In this document: piece by piece, positions 12,401-23,800 of the stretch
How positions within the stretch are numbered: position 1 is the stretch's first letter
Layout of the letters: each line of letters opens with the position of its first letter
NCBI GenBank assembly: GCA_020736575.1
Contig: JAGPYM010000006.1
Span: forward strand, 1,364,001 to 1,428,000
Direction: 5' to 3'
Source: Thelonectria olida
Lineage: Eukaryota; Ascomycota; Sordariomycetes; Hypocreales; Nectriaceae
DNA: 64,000 nucleotides
The notes under the pieces: model-generated
What the model was told of the DNA's origin: nothing
What the model saw: the letters and a program-made list of their open reading frames with translations, nothing else
Database searches by the model: none
Program-made: the position numbers and the translations under genes

Positions 12401-15400
12401 GCTCCGGCAGGGCTGCCCTTCCACGTTTTCCCTGCCACCCTTGCAGTTGGCTTTGCCTAGCTTGCAGCTATTGCAGTCTTAATCTTCCACACAGACCTCT
12501 GGAACTTCTAAGAACCATCTCGATTGGCCTGCCACGAGGCTGCCTCGCACAGTACGAATACAATTGCTGTTGGTGGTGGTTTCGGACAAGATCCATCCTA
12601 AGAATCACCGTGCTTCTCGGGCTACCCCAAATGCGTCTAGTGGAGCCCCCGGTCGAAACCTGGAAGTTCCCCAGACTCCATTCTCACGACGTAGCATATC
12701 GGGACCCCATCCCCTTGTCTGGGGAAGTCATTGCGTTCGCCAGGCCCCTAGCCTCGAGGTGACGGCGCACACACCATCCAGAATGCATCCCTGGCTTCCC
12801 CAGATTTTGCTCTCTTCGGCGACGCCACGGAGGACAGAATTCGGAGAGGGAGGCAAGGAGGTCCCTGATTAGCTTCGCTGGAGATTGGGGCGGAGGATCT
12901 GATGCTCATCCCCAAGAGTCAACTCCGAAAGTGAGGCGATGTCTGCTCAGGTGGACATGAAAAAGACAGGCGCGAGCTTGATGTTTGCTTTTGGGGAGTT
13001 TCCCTTGACGGCCCTGACGGCCGCATCAAACTTCAGGTCTGAAAGCATGAAGGTGAGCGGTCGAGTCTTCTGGTTGGCAGGCATGAAAATTCTTCAAGGA
13101 GTGACGTCCTCGTTGATCACGAGCCGTCGAGACCGGCCGGCAGCCATCGGCTGTTCTGCATTAATCAGAGCTTAGCAATAACGACTACGGGGTATGCGGC
13201 TCCAAAGAAGCTGATGGCTCAGACGCCATCAGCCGCGCTGGGCCATTACAATGGTACCCAACGAGTCACCTCGGTGTGTGCTTGTGGAAGTCTGGGGTCC
13301 GGGGGCGTAGGTTCATCCGACAGGAACGAGGGCCCGGGGGGGTTGGAGGTGAAGGTGAGGCGCTTTCACATGAATCAACGCAAGGCATTGAAGCTGGACC
13401 CTGGAGAGCGCCTTTGCGAGGGTCTGACTCGAGAAGAAGATCATCGTCCATTTTTGATCAGGGGCAGTGAGACACACACCGTCGACGTGCAGAAACCGGA
13501 TTGACAAGATCTCGAGAAGCAAACTTCCTTTTTGGACAGATGAAACGCAGGTATGGACTGATATAAGGCAATGCCTTGATCATGAGAGACAACATGCGAT
13601 ATTCAGCGACGATAGTGGGACGTCTGCAAGCCCTCGACTGGCGAACAGCGGGCCCTGTGGCGTTGGAGCCGCAAGCCCGCAACGACCTGATTCATTTCTG
13701 GGGAATGGTCTGTGAGAGCGAGAGATGAATTGGCAGCCTTGACGCCACGACAAGTTCGTTCGTACGAGAGCGGAAGATATTCCGGCCAGGGATAGATTGG
13801 GTGGCCGACCACATGGCTAGGGTCGACCACGGGCTCTGGAGCCGCCACAATTATTCAGCGGCAAATGACTGGACAATCTGGAAGAGAAATGAAGAAAGGA
13901 ATTGGGCGGCTAAGCTTCGGAACAGGGCACGTCTCAAGAAATTCTCCCTTGAAGGAATCCACCGCAACGTCAGACTGACAACAGCTCTGAACCAATCGCG
14001 TGAGGCTGAGTGGCAAAGATGGCGGGAGAGAAAGCCTTGAAACCAAGTTTTGTTCCTTTCTTGGGACATGCAAGAATCTTTTGGCTCCGTGCGAGTATCG
14101 TCTGGGACACTAGACTAACACCTCCAGGCTGAATTCACACACTTAGCCGTAGGGTGATCAGGGTCTTTCGGAGCTTATTACTCCCACTTGCACAGTCGAG
14201 AGTCCACAGTCCGCAGTCAGATGCCAGAGACCACTTGGTTGGATTTTAGGGCGGCATCTCTCGTATTATTTGCCAAGACGGTGGTTGGTGGCAAGTCATT
14301 GGGGGCTGGTTTGGCTGGTGAAGTGGCCTGAGCCTCTTTGCCTCTGTTGAAGTCTAGATCTGCCGACTTGCTCAGCGACATTCAGGTTTTTTGCCGTCCC
14401 CCCAACGCTCCCCCAATGTTCCCGAGGCGTGGTGGCTGCTTTGCCCCTTGCCCTTTTGGCTTGTTTGGCGTTGATCGACACTGCGACTGACGTACATAGC
14501 AGGGTCAATTGTTTCTCGGCAGTTGCCAGCTTCACTTACTTTGCTTACAGAGCATGGCAGGACGGCCGGTTTTCGGGCTTATTGGTCGGAAGTGATCTCC
14601 GATGCCGTTGATCAAAGGGTCCGAAGATGCGGCACTTTTCTGCGCAGATTGAGACGCGCTGAAACTTGCAATGTTAACGCATCACTATGGGGCTGGCCCT
14701 TGACTAAACTGGGCCGGCATGTCGAACAAAGATTGAAGTGAAGAGTGAGAGAAAGGGATGGCGTTTGGTGGCGTGTGTTCAGCAGAAGCCATTGTCAACT
14801 TTTGTGCGCAAGAGGGTGGAGATGGTGGGACGATGGGAGAGGGCTTCGAGAAGAACCAGGGGAGTGAGTGAGAGAAATGTGAGTCATGTAGGAGTTCCTT
14901 TTTTTCTTTTCTTTTTCTGCATCGTTTTTGTATCGTGGGCGAGAAGAGAGAAGATATCTGGTGTTCAGTGTAACGTCGTATTCAGTGAGAGGGCTTCGTC
15001 TCATTAATAAGTTTTTTTCCGTCTTACCAGAGCTGTCACCACAACACACACATTTCAGATGACGGGTGATTACTGCATCAAATCAATGTGAAACAGAAAC
15101 TAACCAAGGCTCAATCCAATAAAGCGCAGACAGCCATTCATACTGTACGAATTGCATTGGGCCTCGCATGTGGAGGATCGAGAGGAGCCTCTGGAAGTCG
15201 CCGTGCCCCGCGGTCCCCGTCTTCGGTCCCCGTCCCCAACCCCGCCAGTTCAAAGCTCCCATCTTAAGCTCTCGGGATCTAATAATGGAAGCTCACGGTC
15301 GATGGGCGGAAAGTAAATGCTTCTCGTCTGTGGTCAGTCGTCGTGGTGTTTTTCCGCGAGACTTCACTGCTTCCATGAAAGTTGACGGCCAACAGCCCCG

Positions 15401-15763
15401 AGTGACCAACCCTTTGTCCTCGTCCCTTGACGCCCGTCATTACCAAGGCCACGGGCTCAGCGGCCATGTGCCCCTCCATTGGCCTACGTCATTGGCTGGG
15501 AAGGCTCGGCGTGGGGAAAAGCATGGAAATGTTGGTTCAAGGTTGAAACAGGGCTGGATGGCGTCCAATTCTTGGTTAACCGCCTTGTTGGGGCATGCGA
15601 GCTTCAAAGGGTAATCATCCTGGGGGAATGAGAATATAAGTAATCCATTGAGCTGGGATCATCTCCGTTGTTGCAAAGTCAATTGTTGCAAATCTCTTCC
15701 TCGGTGTATATCTGTTGTTGTAACCCAAAGTGAAGCCCAGCCGTCGCGCTCACCAACCACATC
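6430..15763. other. Long gene-poor interval upstream of the C2H2 gene (9.3 kb)
   Basis: No frame here looks like a conserved protein. The first 400 bases, 5' of the C2H2 gene, are pyrimidine-rich on its sense strand, as in fungal leaders and core promoters. Further out only unconvincing small frames occur. Two start with ATG: 12939-13175 (+, 78 residues) and 13801-14040 (+, 79 residues, rich in W and R). The composition is ordinary rather than AT-rich, so there is no obvious RIP-degraded transposon and I found no terminal repeats by eye. It could hold a very long promoter, long non-coding transcripts or decayed genes. Confidence 0.5.
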
Positions 15764-16384
15764 ATGAAGTCGCTGAGCACACATACACTCCTTGCTCTCG
15801 CGGGCCTTGCGACTCTCACGGCCGCCGCAGACGTCACCACCGTAACCGTAGGCCCGACCATCCCGTCCAACGAGCCCGAGTGGAAGCAAGACAAGTCCTT
15901 CACGTCGGCCATCCTCAACAGCACCAACTTCTACCGCGAGGAGCACAACGCGACGGCGCTCAAGTGGAACACGACGCTCGAGGACTTTGCGGCCGACTAC
16001 CTCGACTCCAACGACTGCGAGTTCGAGCACTCGGACGGGCCGTACGGCGAGAACCTGGCCATCGGCTACCCCAACGCGACGGCCAGCGTCGAGGCCTGGG
16101 GCGACGAGCGCGACGACTACAACTTCAAGAAGGGCGAGTTCAGCGAGGAGACGGGGCACTTCACGCAGCTGGTGTGGAAGGACACGACGACGGTCGGGTG
16201 CGGGAGGCGTTTGTGCGGCGACAGGGGCTGGTATCTGGTGTGCGAGTACTGGCCGCGGGGCAATGTGATTGGGGAGTTCAAGACGGAGGTGCAGTCGGAG
16301 GAGGATAACGGCGGTGGGCTGTTAAGGCCGAGGATGGGGGTTATTGCTGGTGTTGTGCTGGGTTTCGTCGTCTTTTGGGTATAG
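15764..16384 (+). CDS. Secreted CAP/SCP (PR-1-like) domain protein, possibly GPI-anchored
   Basis: A single-exon gene of 206 residues. Residues 1-21 form a signal peptide (hydrophobic core LLALAGLATLTA, cleavage near AAA|DV). The CAP domain spans about 45-170 and shows the family signatures: HNATALKW (residues 61-68), GENLA (95-99), GHFTQLVW (131-138) and WYLVCEYWPRGN (156-167). The usual His/Glu tetrad can be assigned to H61, E96, E129 and H132. Four N-glycosylation sequons occur (NST, NAT, NTT, NAT). The C-terminus has a small polar patch (EEDNGGG, 179-185) followed by a hydrophobic tail ending FVVFWV. That fits a GPI signal, though two arginines interrupt the spacer, so a membrane stub is the alternative. 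Family members act outside the cell and several bind sterols or lipids or take part in host interaction. The role of this one is not shown. The coding sequence is very GC-rich at third positions. Confidence 0.88.
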   Translation: MKSLSTHTLLALAGLATLTAAADVTTVTVGPTIPSNEPEWKQDKSFTSAILNSTNFYREEHNATALKWNTTLEDFAADYLDSNDCEFEHSDGPYGENLAIGYPNATASVEAWGDERDDYNFKKGEFSEETGHFTQLVWKDTTTVGCGRRLCGDRGWYLVCEYWPRGNVIGEFKTEVQSEEDNGGGLLRPRMGVIAGVVLGFVVFWV

Positions 16385-18652
16385 GAGTTGAGCTGTCATG
16401 GGTTCTCGGGAGTTTGGGTAAGGTGTGTGTCTTTACTCTCATGCTGGTCATGAGCCTCGGGGTACGGCGATGGGACTACCTGATTGCTGATGCGTACATG
16501 ATGATGTGATGTGATATATATACCTCCTAGCTAGAACACAAACTCCTCTATGTTACTTCAAATTGAGATTGCTCTTCAACCGGACGGCATGCTCTGCCTT
16601 GTGTATGTATGCATCCGAAAGGATGGCCTGGCAGCGAGTCTCATTCACAAGAGGATGATTAGTCTGGAATTCTATTGAAGAGTCTACCAGAGGCCTATGT
16701 ATGTCGGCATCTTATGAGACTCGTTGATCAGGGGGTGGGGTATAGAGAACAACTACGGCACCATTGTCCGCGCATGGCAGGATATGAGCAATATCACTAC
16801 AGCACGATGATGCAGAAACCTAGGCGAGACTTTAAATGCGTAGGTAATGGTATTCTTACTTCGAGGTCTTTCACTTCCCTTCTCACCCCAGGTCGTCACC
16901 AAATCGCGAGTGGCACAGGAAAGCCAATGTTGTCGTGCTGAGTATATTTTGTATGATACTCAGCCCTGGATGGTTGCCTAACTCTTTTTCCACTGAGGTA
17001 TAACATGTTACCATCTGTATGTGGTTGGGTTCCTACGGAGCTGTGCACCTATCTCGAAAGTCGGAGTTGGCTTTCCCTGGCGCGGTGAATAGTTCACAAG
17101 CCCACCAACCACACGTGATATAAACAAAATTCTAATCGACACTACTTCCGCATGCTCAAGATGAGAGCCTCTAGTAAGGCCGCAATGACTTGATTGAAGA
17201 GTGAGGCCCTCGCTATGAAAGACAACGAGGGTAGCTCATGGGAACTCGACGCCTACAAATGCAGGGGCTTGAGAGAAGGCTGAGAGCAATCATCTTAGAT
17301 TTAGAATAGAACAAGGGGGAAAAGAGAGAAAACAAGCAAGATGGAAACGGGAATTGAACAAACAGCCGTAAGCCAGCCACTCCCACGGCCAAAAAAGCGA
17401 AGGCACCCTCCCCTGAGGGATGGTGTGGCCGGTTCCATCTGAACCCGAAGGAACATTCCACCTGGCCAATTGTCATCGTTGATAGTTGTTTTCAGTTACT
17501 TCGCTGGAGGAATGCCCTGTTGGTTTGGTATATCAGGGCATGTAGCAGGTGGTTTGGCTGTTGGGTGTTGGTGATGGATTGACTGTTGGTGGAGACGGAC
17601 GGTGTGTGAGTAATACGCCGAAAGAGACAGGGGATACCTAACTCAGCCTCTCAGGTACTTTGCATATCTCTTTTCTCGCCTTGTGGACGATTGATAGATA
17701 GTGAGATTGATAAAAGAGGAGTTTATCACGTAGATAAGCTTCCTACTCTAGCTCAGCTAAAGGGGCAGCCATGAATCTACATAGACTGGGTTGCTAGGAA
17801 TAGCTGGGTATCATGCCAACGTCGCGAAGATGAAGCCTGGGGGGACGGACTCAATCATATCGACAACCTTCTGAACGATGTATCCGCCAAGGGAACCGTA
17901 CGACTTGCCAATGATGTCGTCCCCGCGCGTGCGCCCCAGTACGGATCTTCAGCAACGCCGGCGCCGCGACGGCGAAGTTCTTCTAAGAGAGTTGAGGCGC
18001 CGTATAACGAGCTGGACATGATAGTTGGATGGTGGCACGAAAAAGCGTGTGCTTCTTCTCGACGAAAACAAAGAGACGGTGTTGATTCGATGACTATCCC
18101 GAGAGCCAAGGCCCCGGTGCCTGAAAGGTAACTGAGGCATGGGTGGCCCAGTCAAGTGCACCATGTCTATCCATGTATGACTGCATATACTCTCCTCCAG
18201 GTCCACCGTCTTTGAGCCCCTTTGGCTTAAATGCTACGCACTCTCCCTCGGACATCTATTTCGCTGCCGTGCCAACCTCTCATCGTCACACAGATCGGAA
18301 GTGCGTTGCCGTCTTGGAAGCCGAAAAAGCAAGAGGAGACTTCTGCTGGCCCACCATCTCTCCGATGCAGGCTCGATTGATCCTCCAGAGCGTATCCCGT
18401 CTGGCTGAAGCATGCACCTGGAGATGAGACATGTCTTACTCATGACATCTTCCAATGCCGACGCCATGTCTTCAGTGTGTAGCCATGTAGATTCGCCTAC
18501 TCCTTGCCATCTCTCTTGATATAGACAACCCAAGCCTCGGCCACACAAACCTTTCGGACAAGCCAATAGGTAAGACACCACCACCACTATCATCACTTAT
18601 TCTCGCTCCCTATGGCAAACAGCTAACACAAACTCAGCGGCAAGCAATCACC
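16385..18652. other. Intergenic between CAP and D-amino-acid oxidase genes
   Basis: This 2.3 kb gap holds no intact gene that I can support. Its only protein-like signal is a short frame-shifted stretch on the minus strand at 17811-18019, listed separately. The last 100 bases before 18653 are pyrimidine-rich and form the likely leader of the oxidase gene. Confidence 0.5.
17811..18019 (-). pseudogene. Possible coding relic, frame-shifted
   Basis: Two overlapping minus-strand frames look protein-like. From the ATG at 18019 one reads MSSSLYGASTLLEELRRRG. From about 17925 a different frame reads DDIIGKSYGSLGGYIVQKVV, then ESVPPGFIFATLA before a TGA at 17811-17813. The second frame has strong third-position C/G preference, like real genes here, but is closed upstream by a TGA at about 17949. 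One indel would join the two into a small protein of about 65-70 residues. I recognise no family. It may be a decayed small gene, one exon of an unmodelled gene, or chance. Confidence 0.22.
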
Positions 18653-19957
18653 ATGGAATCTCACGCCCACGGCAAGCAAACCCATCTCCTCGCCAAAGAC
18701 ATCTCAGCAGCTCCCAGCCCCTTAGTCCCCCCAACCTCCCACTCCCCTCGCATCCTCGTCGTCGGCGGAGGCGTCATCGGCCTCACTACCGCCTGGCTCC
18801 TCCTCGACCGCGGCTTCCACGTCACCATCGTCTCCCGAGAGTGGCCGACCTTTGGCGACGACGCCGGCCCCCGTCTCACCTCGCAGATCGCCGGCGCCCT
18901 CTGGGAGCTCCCGCCCGCCGGCTGCGGCCCGCAGGCGCTGCAGGCCAAGCTCCAGACCGTCCAGCGCTGTGCCCTCGAGAGCCTGGCCGTCTACCGCGCC
19001 GTCGTCGAGCAGCCCGCCCTTGCGTCCGCCTTCGGCGTCCAGATGCGCATGTTCACGGCGTTTCACCTGAACCACATCGACGACGATGAAGTCAAGAGGG
19101 ACAAGATCAAGCTCATCAAGCAAGTCAAGCTCGAAGGCTTCTCGCGCGGAACACACCTGCTTGACAAATACGGCGTCAACGTCGCTTCCCACGGCGGCCT
19201 GAAGGACTCGTACGAGCACCTCGCCCCCGTCATCGACACCGACGTCAGCATGGCCTTCCTCACGCGCCTCGTCAAAGCCAAAGGCGCGCGGCTCGAAACG
19301 GACACGATCCACGGCGCGCTGCTCGCCCAGGAGGACCACCTCCTCACGACGTACAACGCAGCCGCCCTCGTCAACGCCACGGGAGTGTGGGCGGGCGAGC
19401 TCGCCTCAGATGCGACCGTGTACCCGCTCCGCGGCGGCGTGCTGCGCCTGATCAACGACGGCAGCAGCTTCCCCAAGGTGGAAAACGCCATGGTGGTGTC
19501 GACGGAGACGAAGCGCGACGGCAACTTTCGCGACATGGCGTTTGTGCTCCCGCGCAACGACAACATCCTCCTGCTGGGCTCCATCCTGCACCAGGACTCG
19601 TGGCTGCTGGATCTGACGCCGACGTGCGCGCAGGTGCAGGAGATGCGGCGCCGCTGCGAGGACTTGCTGCCCGCGCTGAAGAACGCCAAGGTCGATGAGC
19701 GGTATCCGTTGGCGCAGGGACGGCGGCCGATGAGGGTGGACCACGTCAGAGTTGAGCGTGAGACGGGCGAGACGCCGAGTGGGAGACAGAGTCGGACTGT
19801 TCACTCGTATGGGCATGGAGGGGCGGGATGGTCATTTGCCATTGGGTCTGCGAGGGATGTGGTTCGCTTGGTTCAGGGGATGCTCCAAGATGGACAACAA
19901 GAAGTCGCCTCGAGCGGGGGTGGTTCTGCGCAAAGCCCGCCTTTGAGCAAGCTATGA
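18653..19957 (+). CDS. Peroxisomal FAD-dependent D-amino-acid oxidase family protein
   Basis: A single-exon gene of 434 residues that oxidatively deaminates D-amino acids to 2-oxo acids, ammonia and H2O2, using FAD. The Rossmann dinucleotide-binding motif RILVVGGGVIGLTTAWLL lies at residues 33-50. The family fingerprint HSYGHGGAGW lies near the C-terminus (about 384-393). A substrate-side arginine sits in RPMR, and YPLRGG matches the conserved strand of DAO enzymes. The last three residues are SKL, the canonical PTS1 peroxisomal import signal, which suits an H2O2-producing oxidase. An N-terminal extension of about 30 residues precedes the FAD fold. The start follows a pyrimidine-rich leader. 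The sequence does not let me choose between D-amino-acid and D-aspartate oxidase. It converges with the ADF-H gene downstream. Confidence 0.9.
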   Translation: MESHAHGKQTHLLAKDISAAPSPLVPPTSHSPRILVVGGGVIGLTTAWLLLDRGFHVTIVSREWPTFGDDAGPRLTSQIAGALWELPPAGCGPQALQAKLQTVQRCALESLAVYRAVVEQPALASAFGVQMRMFTAFHLNHIDDDEVKRDKIKLIKQVKLEGFSRGTHLLDKYGVNVASHGGLKDSYEHLAPVIDTDVSMAFLTRLVKAKGARLETDTIHGALLAQEDHLLTTYNAAALVNATGVWAGELASDATVYPLRGGVLRLINDGSSFPKVENAMVVSTETKRDGNFRDMAFVLPRNDNILLLGSILHQDSWLLDLTPTCAQVQEMRRRCEDLLPALKNAKVDERYPLAQGRRPMRVDHVRVERETGETPSGRQSRTVHSYGHGGAGWSFAIGSARDVVRLVQGMLQDGQQEVASSGGGSAQSPPLSKL

Positions 19958-20845
19958 AGCTGAAGTAAGGACTGGCCTGAGAGTCATACTTCAGAAGACG
20001 TGAAACTAGAATCTGTCTCGGAACCCCGAGCTTCGCGTGCTCATACAGAGCGAGATGACCTGGCATCTTATATCACATTGCATCCACATCACATCGGAGC
20101 AAGGCAGTTTCAATCTTGAACAAGTCATCTTTTTGACGCCCTCTCTCAACAACATAGATGTTACTGCCCCTGGCCTTTTTCCTTTTTCCCTGTCTACTTG
20201 GCATGCAACTCCACCACCAAGCGCAGAAATCGATTATAAAATGCATAGATTCCGACAAGATATCCAACATCCCTCACTTCCCCTCCTTACCGCGCTTAGT
20301 CCGGTTCATCCTTGTTACCAAATACACTATAGAGTACAGAGTAAAGGGATAGCCACTAGAAACTAGAAGAGTTGTAATGTAACAGAAAAGAAACTAATAT
20401 GATGATGTATGACGAAATGATTGTCGCAAAGGAAAGTCTGGAGGAGCATTTTTGGTTTCAGCTAATGCGCCGAGATCGCTGAGTGTTGCGAAGATAGTGT
20501 GGTATCATGAGTATGGAGTCAAGGGAAACAAAATGCCGCCAGTGTGCGTATGTGATGAAAGCCTGTGGTGTAAAACAGGACAGACAGTAAGGGGAATGTC
20601 GTTTGGAAGTATGGAGTCGATAGTAAGGGGAAGGCGAGGGAGGAGCAGGTGTCGTCAGGCGTCAAGATATGTAGACAAGATTCGACGAGCAGGATGAACA
20701 GGCAAAGTAACCTTCACTTCTGTCAAGTGGAAGCGAAATGACGCTCCAGTTGGCGTCTTGGACCAATGTCAAAATTACCCTCGCTCCAGAACAAGAGTTG
20801 ACAATGGGTTTTAATAAGATTAATATGGGCCAATGCTTAGACAAC
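19958..20845. other. Intergenic, convergent 3' ends
   Basis: AT-richer sequence lies between the D-amino-acid oxidase stop and the 3' end of the ADF-H gene. No coding frame or RNA gene is recognisable, and it probably holds the two 3' UTRs. Confidence 0.6.
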
Positions 20846-23800
20846 TTAATGCCCAAGCTTGGCGGCATGTTTGCGGTGGGCGTCTTGCAGAGCTACACAT
20901 TGCACGTTAGTCAAACATCATTTGCACGGTAGGAGGATGTACTCACTGGCAAGGACCTTCATCTGTCCCGCCCGGTCCTCACACGCAACCTGAATACCGC
21001 TTCCCTCCATGAAGTCAAGAGCAACGCTGTTGGGAAGCTCTTGAACATCAACGTCCGGCGGGTAGGGTTGGCGGAAATCGCCCATGTGATATCGTTTGGT
21101 GCCCTGGGCGGCGCGGCCGCTCTGTCCGGGAATGGCACTCAGGATGAGGAAACCCTGGGCGTCCAGACACATGTTGCGTCGCTTCCAGAGGAGGTTGTCG
21201 GGGAACTGGACGTTGACGTCGCCCATGTTGGCTACGATGCTTGCATTGCCGGCCGTGGTGGCTGGTCGCACGGGTTCAGAAAGATCCTCCTCCGTGACAG
21301 TGGGTGAGATGCCGGTGGGCGCCGCAATCTTGCCTCGGGAGCCGAAACCGGAAAGTCGACGCATGAAGCGACCAGTACGCGACTTCTTCTTGTCGCTATT
21401 TGACTTCTCGTCGCCTGAGGCAGAACCCTCAGTGCCTGTTGGAGACAGAATGGCCTCGCGGTCTCTGTTAAAGGACGAGCGACGGCTGCTGATGGACAGG
21501 CGCTGAGTGAAGGAGGTGCCCTGGCTGATCGAAGGCGGTCGAGTAGGAGACCTCGACCCTGAGTGGCTCCCGGGAGAGAAGACCTCGGAAGTAATGGACG
21601 TCACCGACTTGCGACGCTCCTTGATGAAGTCTTTGACCACACTGAGCGACGACCGCCTAGATTTATTGTCGGCGTTCGAATCTTTAGATACTCGCCTCTC
21701 ATGTTGGGGATCCTTCTCCTTGTTCAGCTCCAAGGCCATGGGGGTCCAGACCGGCTTCTGGTGGTCAACTAGAAGAGGAGACTGCTTGAGTTCCAGGTGG
21801 TTGAACTCGGTCGGGTCTTTAGGTGGCTCAAACGTCTTGGCTGTGGGCTGAGGCGTGTCACGAACAATCTTGGCCGTTACCGATATGGCTTCTGGGCGAC
21901 CTCGAGGGGGGTTACTTCCTGGCGAGTGTCCATCGCTTGGAGTTGCTTCGAACATTGACAGTCTACTAGCCACTGACAAAGACCTATCGCGTGGCGGCCG
22001 TCGAGTCGTGTCTGGTGACTCGTCTCGAGAGCCGGATCTCGAAGGAGGTGTTCGAACGTCTGGTCGAGTAAACGAGTTGGCACGATCAACTACAGACGGC
22101 GATCTTGATGGCTCTCGACCCTTGCGAACCGAGAAGAAAGTCGAAGAGGGTCGTTCTCGGCTTGTGCCTCGTGGAACGACGGGTGCCTCGCCGGTGTGAG
22201 CTGACAACTTTTCCAAAGCCTTGATTCGCTGCGAAATGCTGGAACCCATGTTTGACTTCTTGGCCAGGTTGGGGCCAACAGGTTGCTGAGCTACCTTGTG
22301 CAAGTAGGCAGCGCCGCCGGAGCTGACGGACCGCGCAGAGCTCTGGCTGACGTCTCCGGGCGCGAGGAAAGTGCCACGAACGGGATTCGATACAGTCCGG
22401 ACGAAATGTAGCGACCGCTCGCTCTTTGTTGGGCTCGGGAACACGGGAGTAACGGGGCTTTTCGAAACGAGCATAGACTTGGCTTCATGGACAGTCGCAC
22501 TCTGCAACTCTTCCATCAAATCTTCGTCGTCAGAGAGGTGATCGACTTGCGGGTCCGGGCGTGTCAAGTCTGTCCGAATCGGCTCAACAAAGACTCGCCG
22601 CTTTGTCTTGGTTTCCGCTGTCGCATCCGCTCCTTCATTGGGCTTCTCATTGGTTTGCTCGGTCACAATGATCGGGCTACCCTCTCGAGTCTGTTGCGCC
22701 TCAGATGGCACGGCCTGATCGGGGAACTTTGGCTCAGAAACCGTCAACGTCGGAGTTGCGATGGGTGATACAGGTTCCTCGTCCTTCTTATTGGCCACGT
22801 TCGCGTCCTTGTTATTCACCCCCTTAATCTCTGTCGCCACTGGAATTGAATCTGTCTTAGATCCGTTGCCATTTAATGTCTGTATCGTAGATGTGTGTGG
22901 AGCTGGAATGCTATCCGACTCAACGATAGGTGCAGCAACTTCATCATTGGTCCTTACCCCAGACTTTGTCTCGGCGGGCTGAGCACTTGTGTCAGGCGCC
23001 GCCACGTTCCCGGCAGTGGCATGAGTAGGAACAAACCCCTCAGATGAAGAAGGCTCTAGAGCTGCCGCTGCTGCGGGGGCCTTAGGATTATTCTCAATGA
23101 CAAGTGCTGGCTCTTTGGCCTCATTCTTGAGCTCTTGAGCGGGGTCGGTCAAATCGAGAGCATCATCCTCATGATCCTTCGGTTCGTCGTAGGCATCGTC
23201 GCTTTTGGCGTGCACGGTTTCATCCGTAGACTCTGATAGCGAAGATGCCTTGGTGGAATGATCAGGTTCTGAGGATAAAATGACTGGGCTGGCAGGATGT
23301 GAGTCGGATTGCGTCAAATCAGAGCCCTGGTCCGTAGTCATAGATGAAGATCCATCAAGGCCAATGGCGGAATCAGCATTAGACATAAATGGCCGATCCT
23401 CCAGCTCCTCGTCCACTCCAGCCTTGTCCTCTACGCTCTCATCCAGTGCGGCTTCCTCCATGCTGGGGGTGGGTGAGAGGATGTCAGGCGACAGAGTCCC
23501 TGATGCAGCATCGACAGTCATGTTCTTCTTCTTTCTCTTTTCCCGAAGTTTCATCGCCTTCATCAACCTAGCCTTCTCGGGTGAAATGGTGGGCTTTGAG
23601 GGTGGTGGCGCAGGTATAATTGTAGCCGTCGTGGAAACACCTGAGCTTGTAGTCGGCCGAGCAGTATCGGTTGGCTCAATGTTGTCTTCCTCGGGAATTG
23701 GCTCTGTGTTGGTGGTGTCCTGGCTCTCGGCGAATTCATCTTCGTCCTCCTTCTTCCCCTTCTTGGAATTCTTGCCAAACATTTTCATGCCAGCAGGGAT

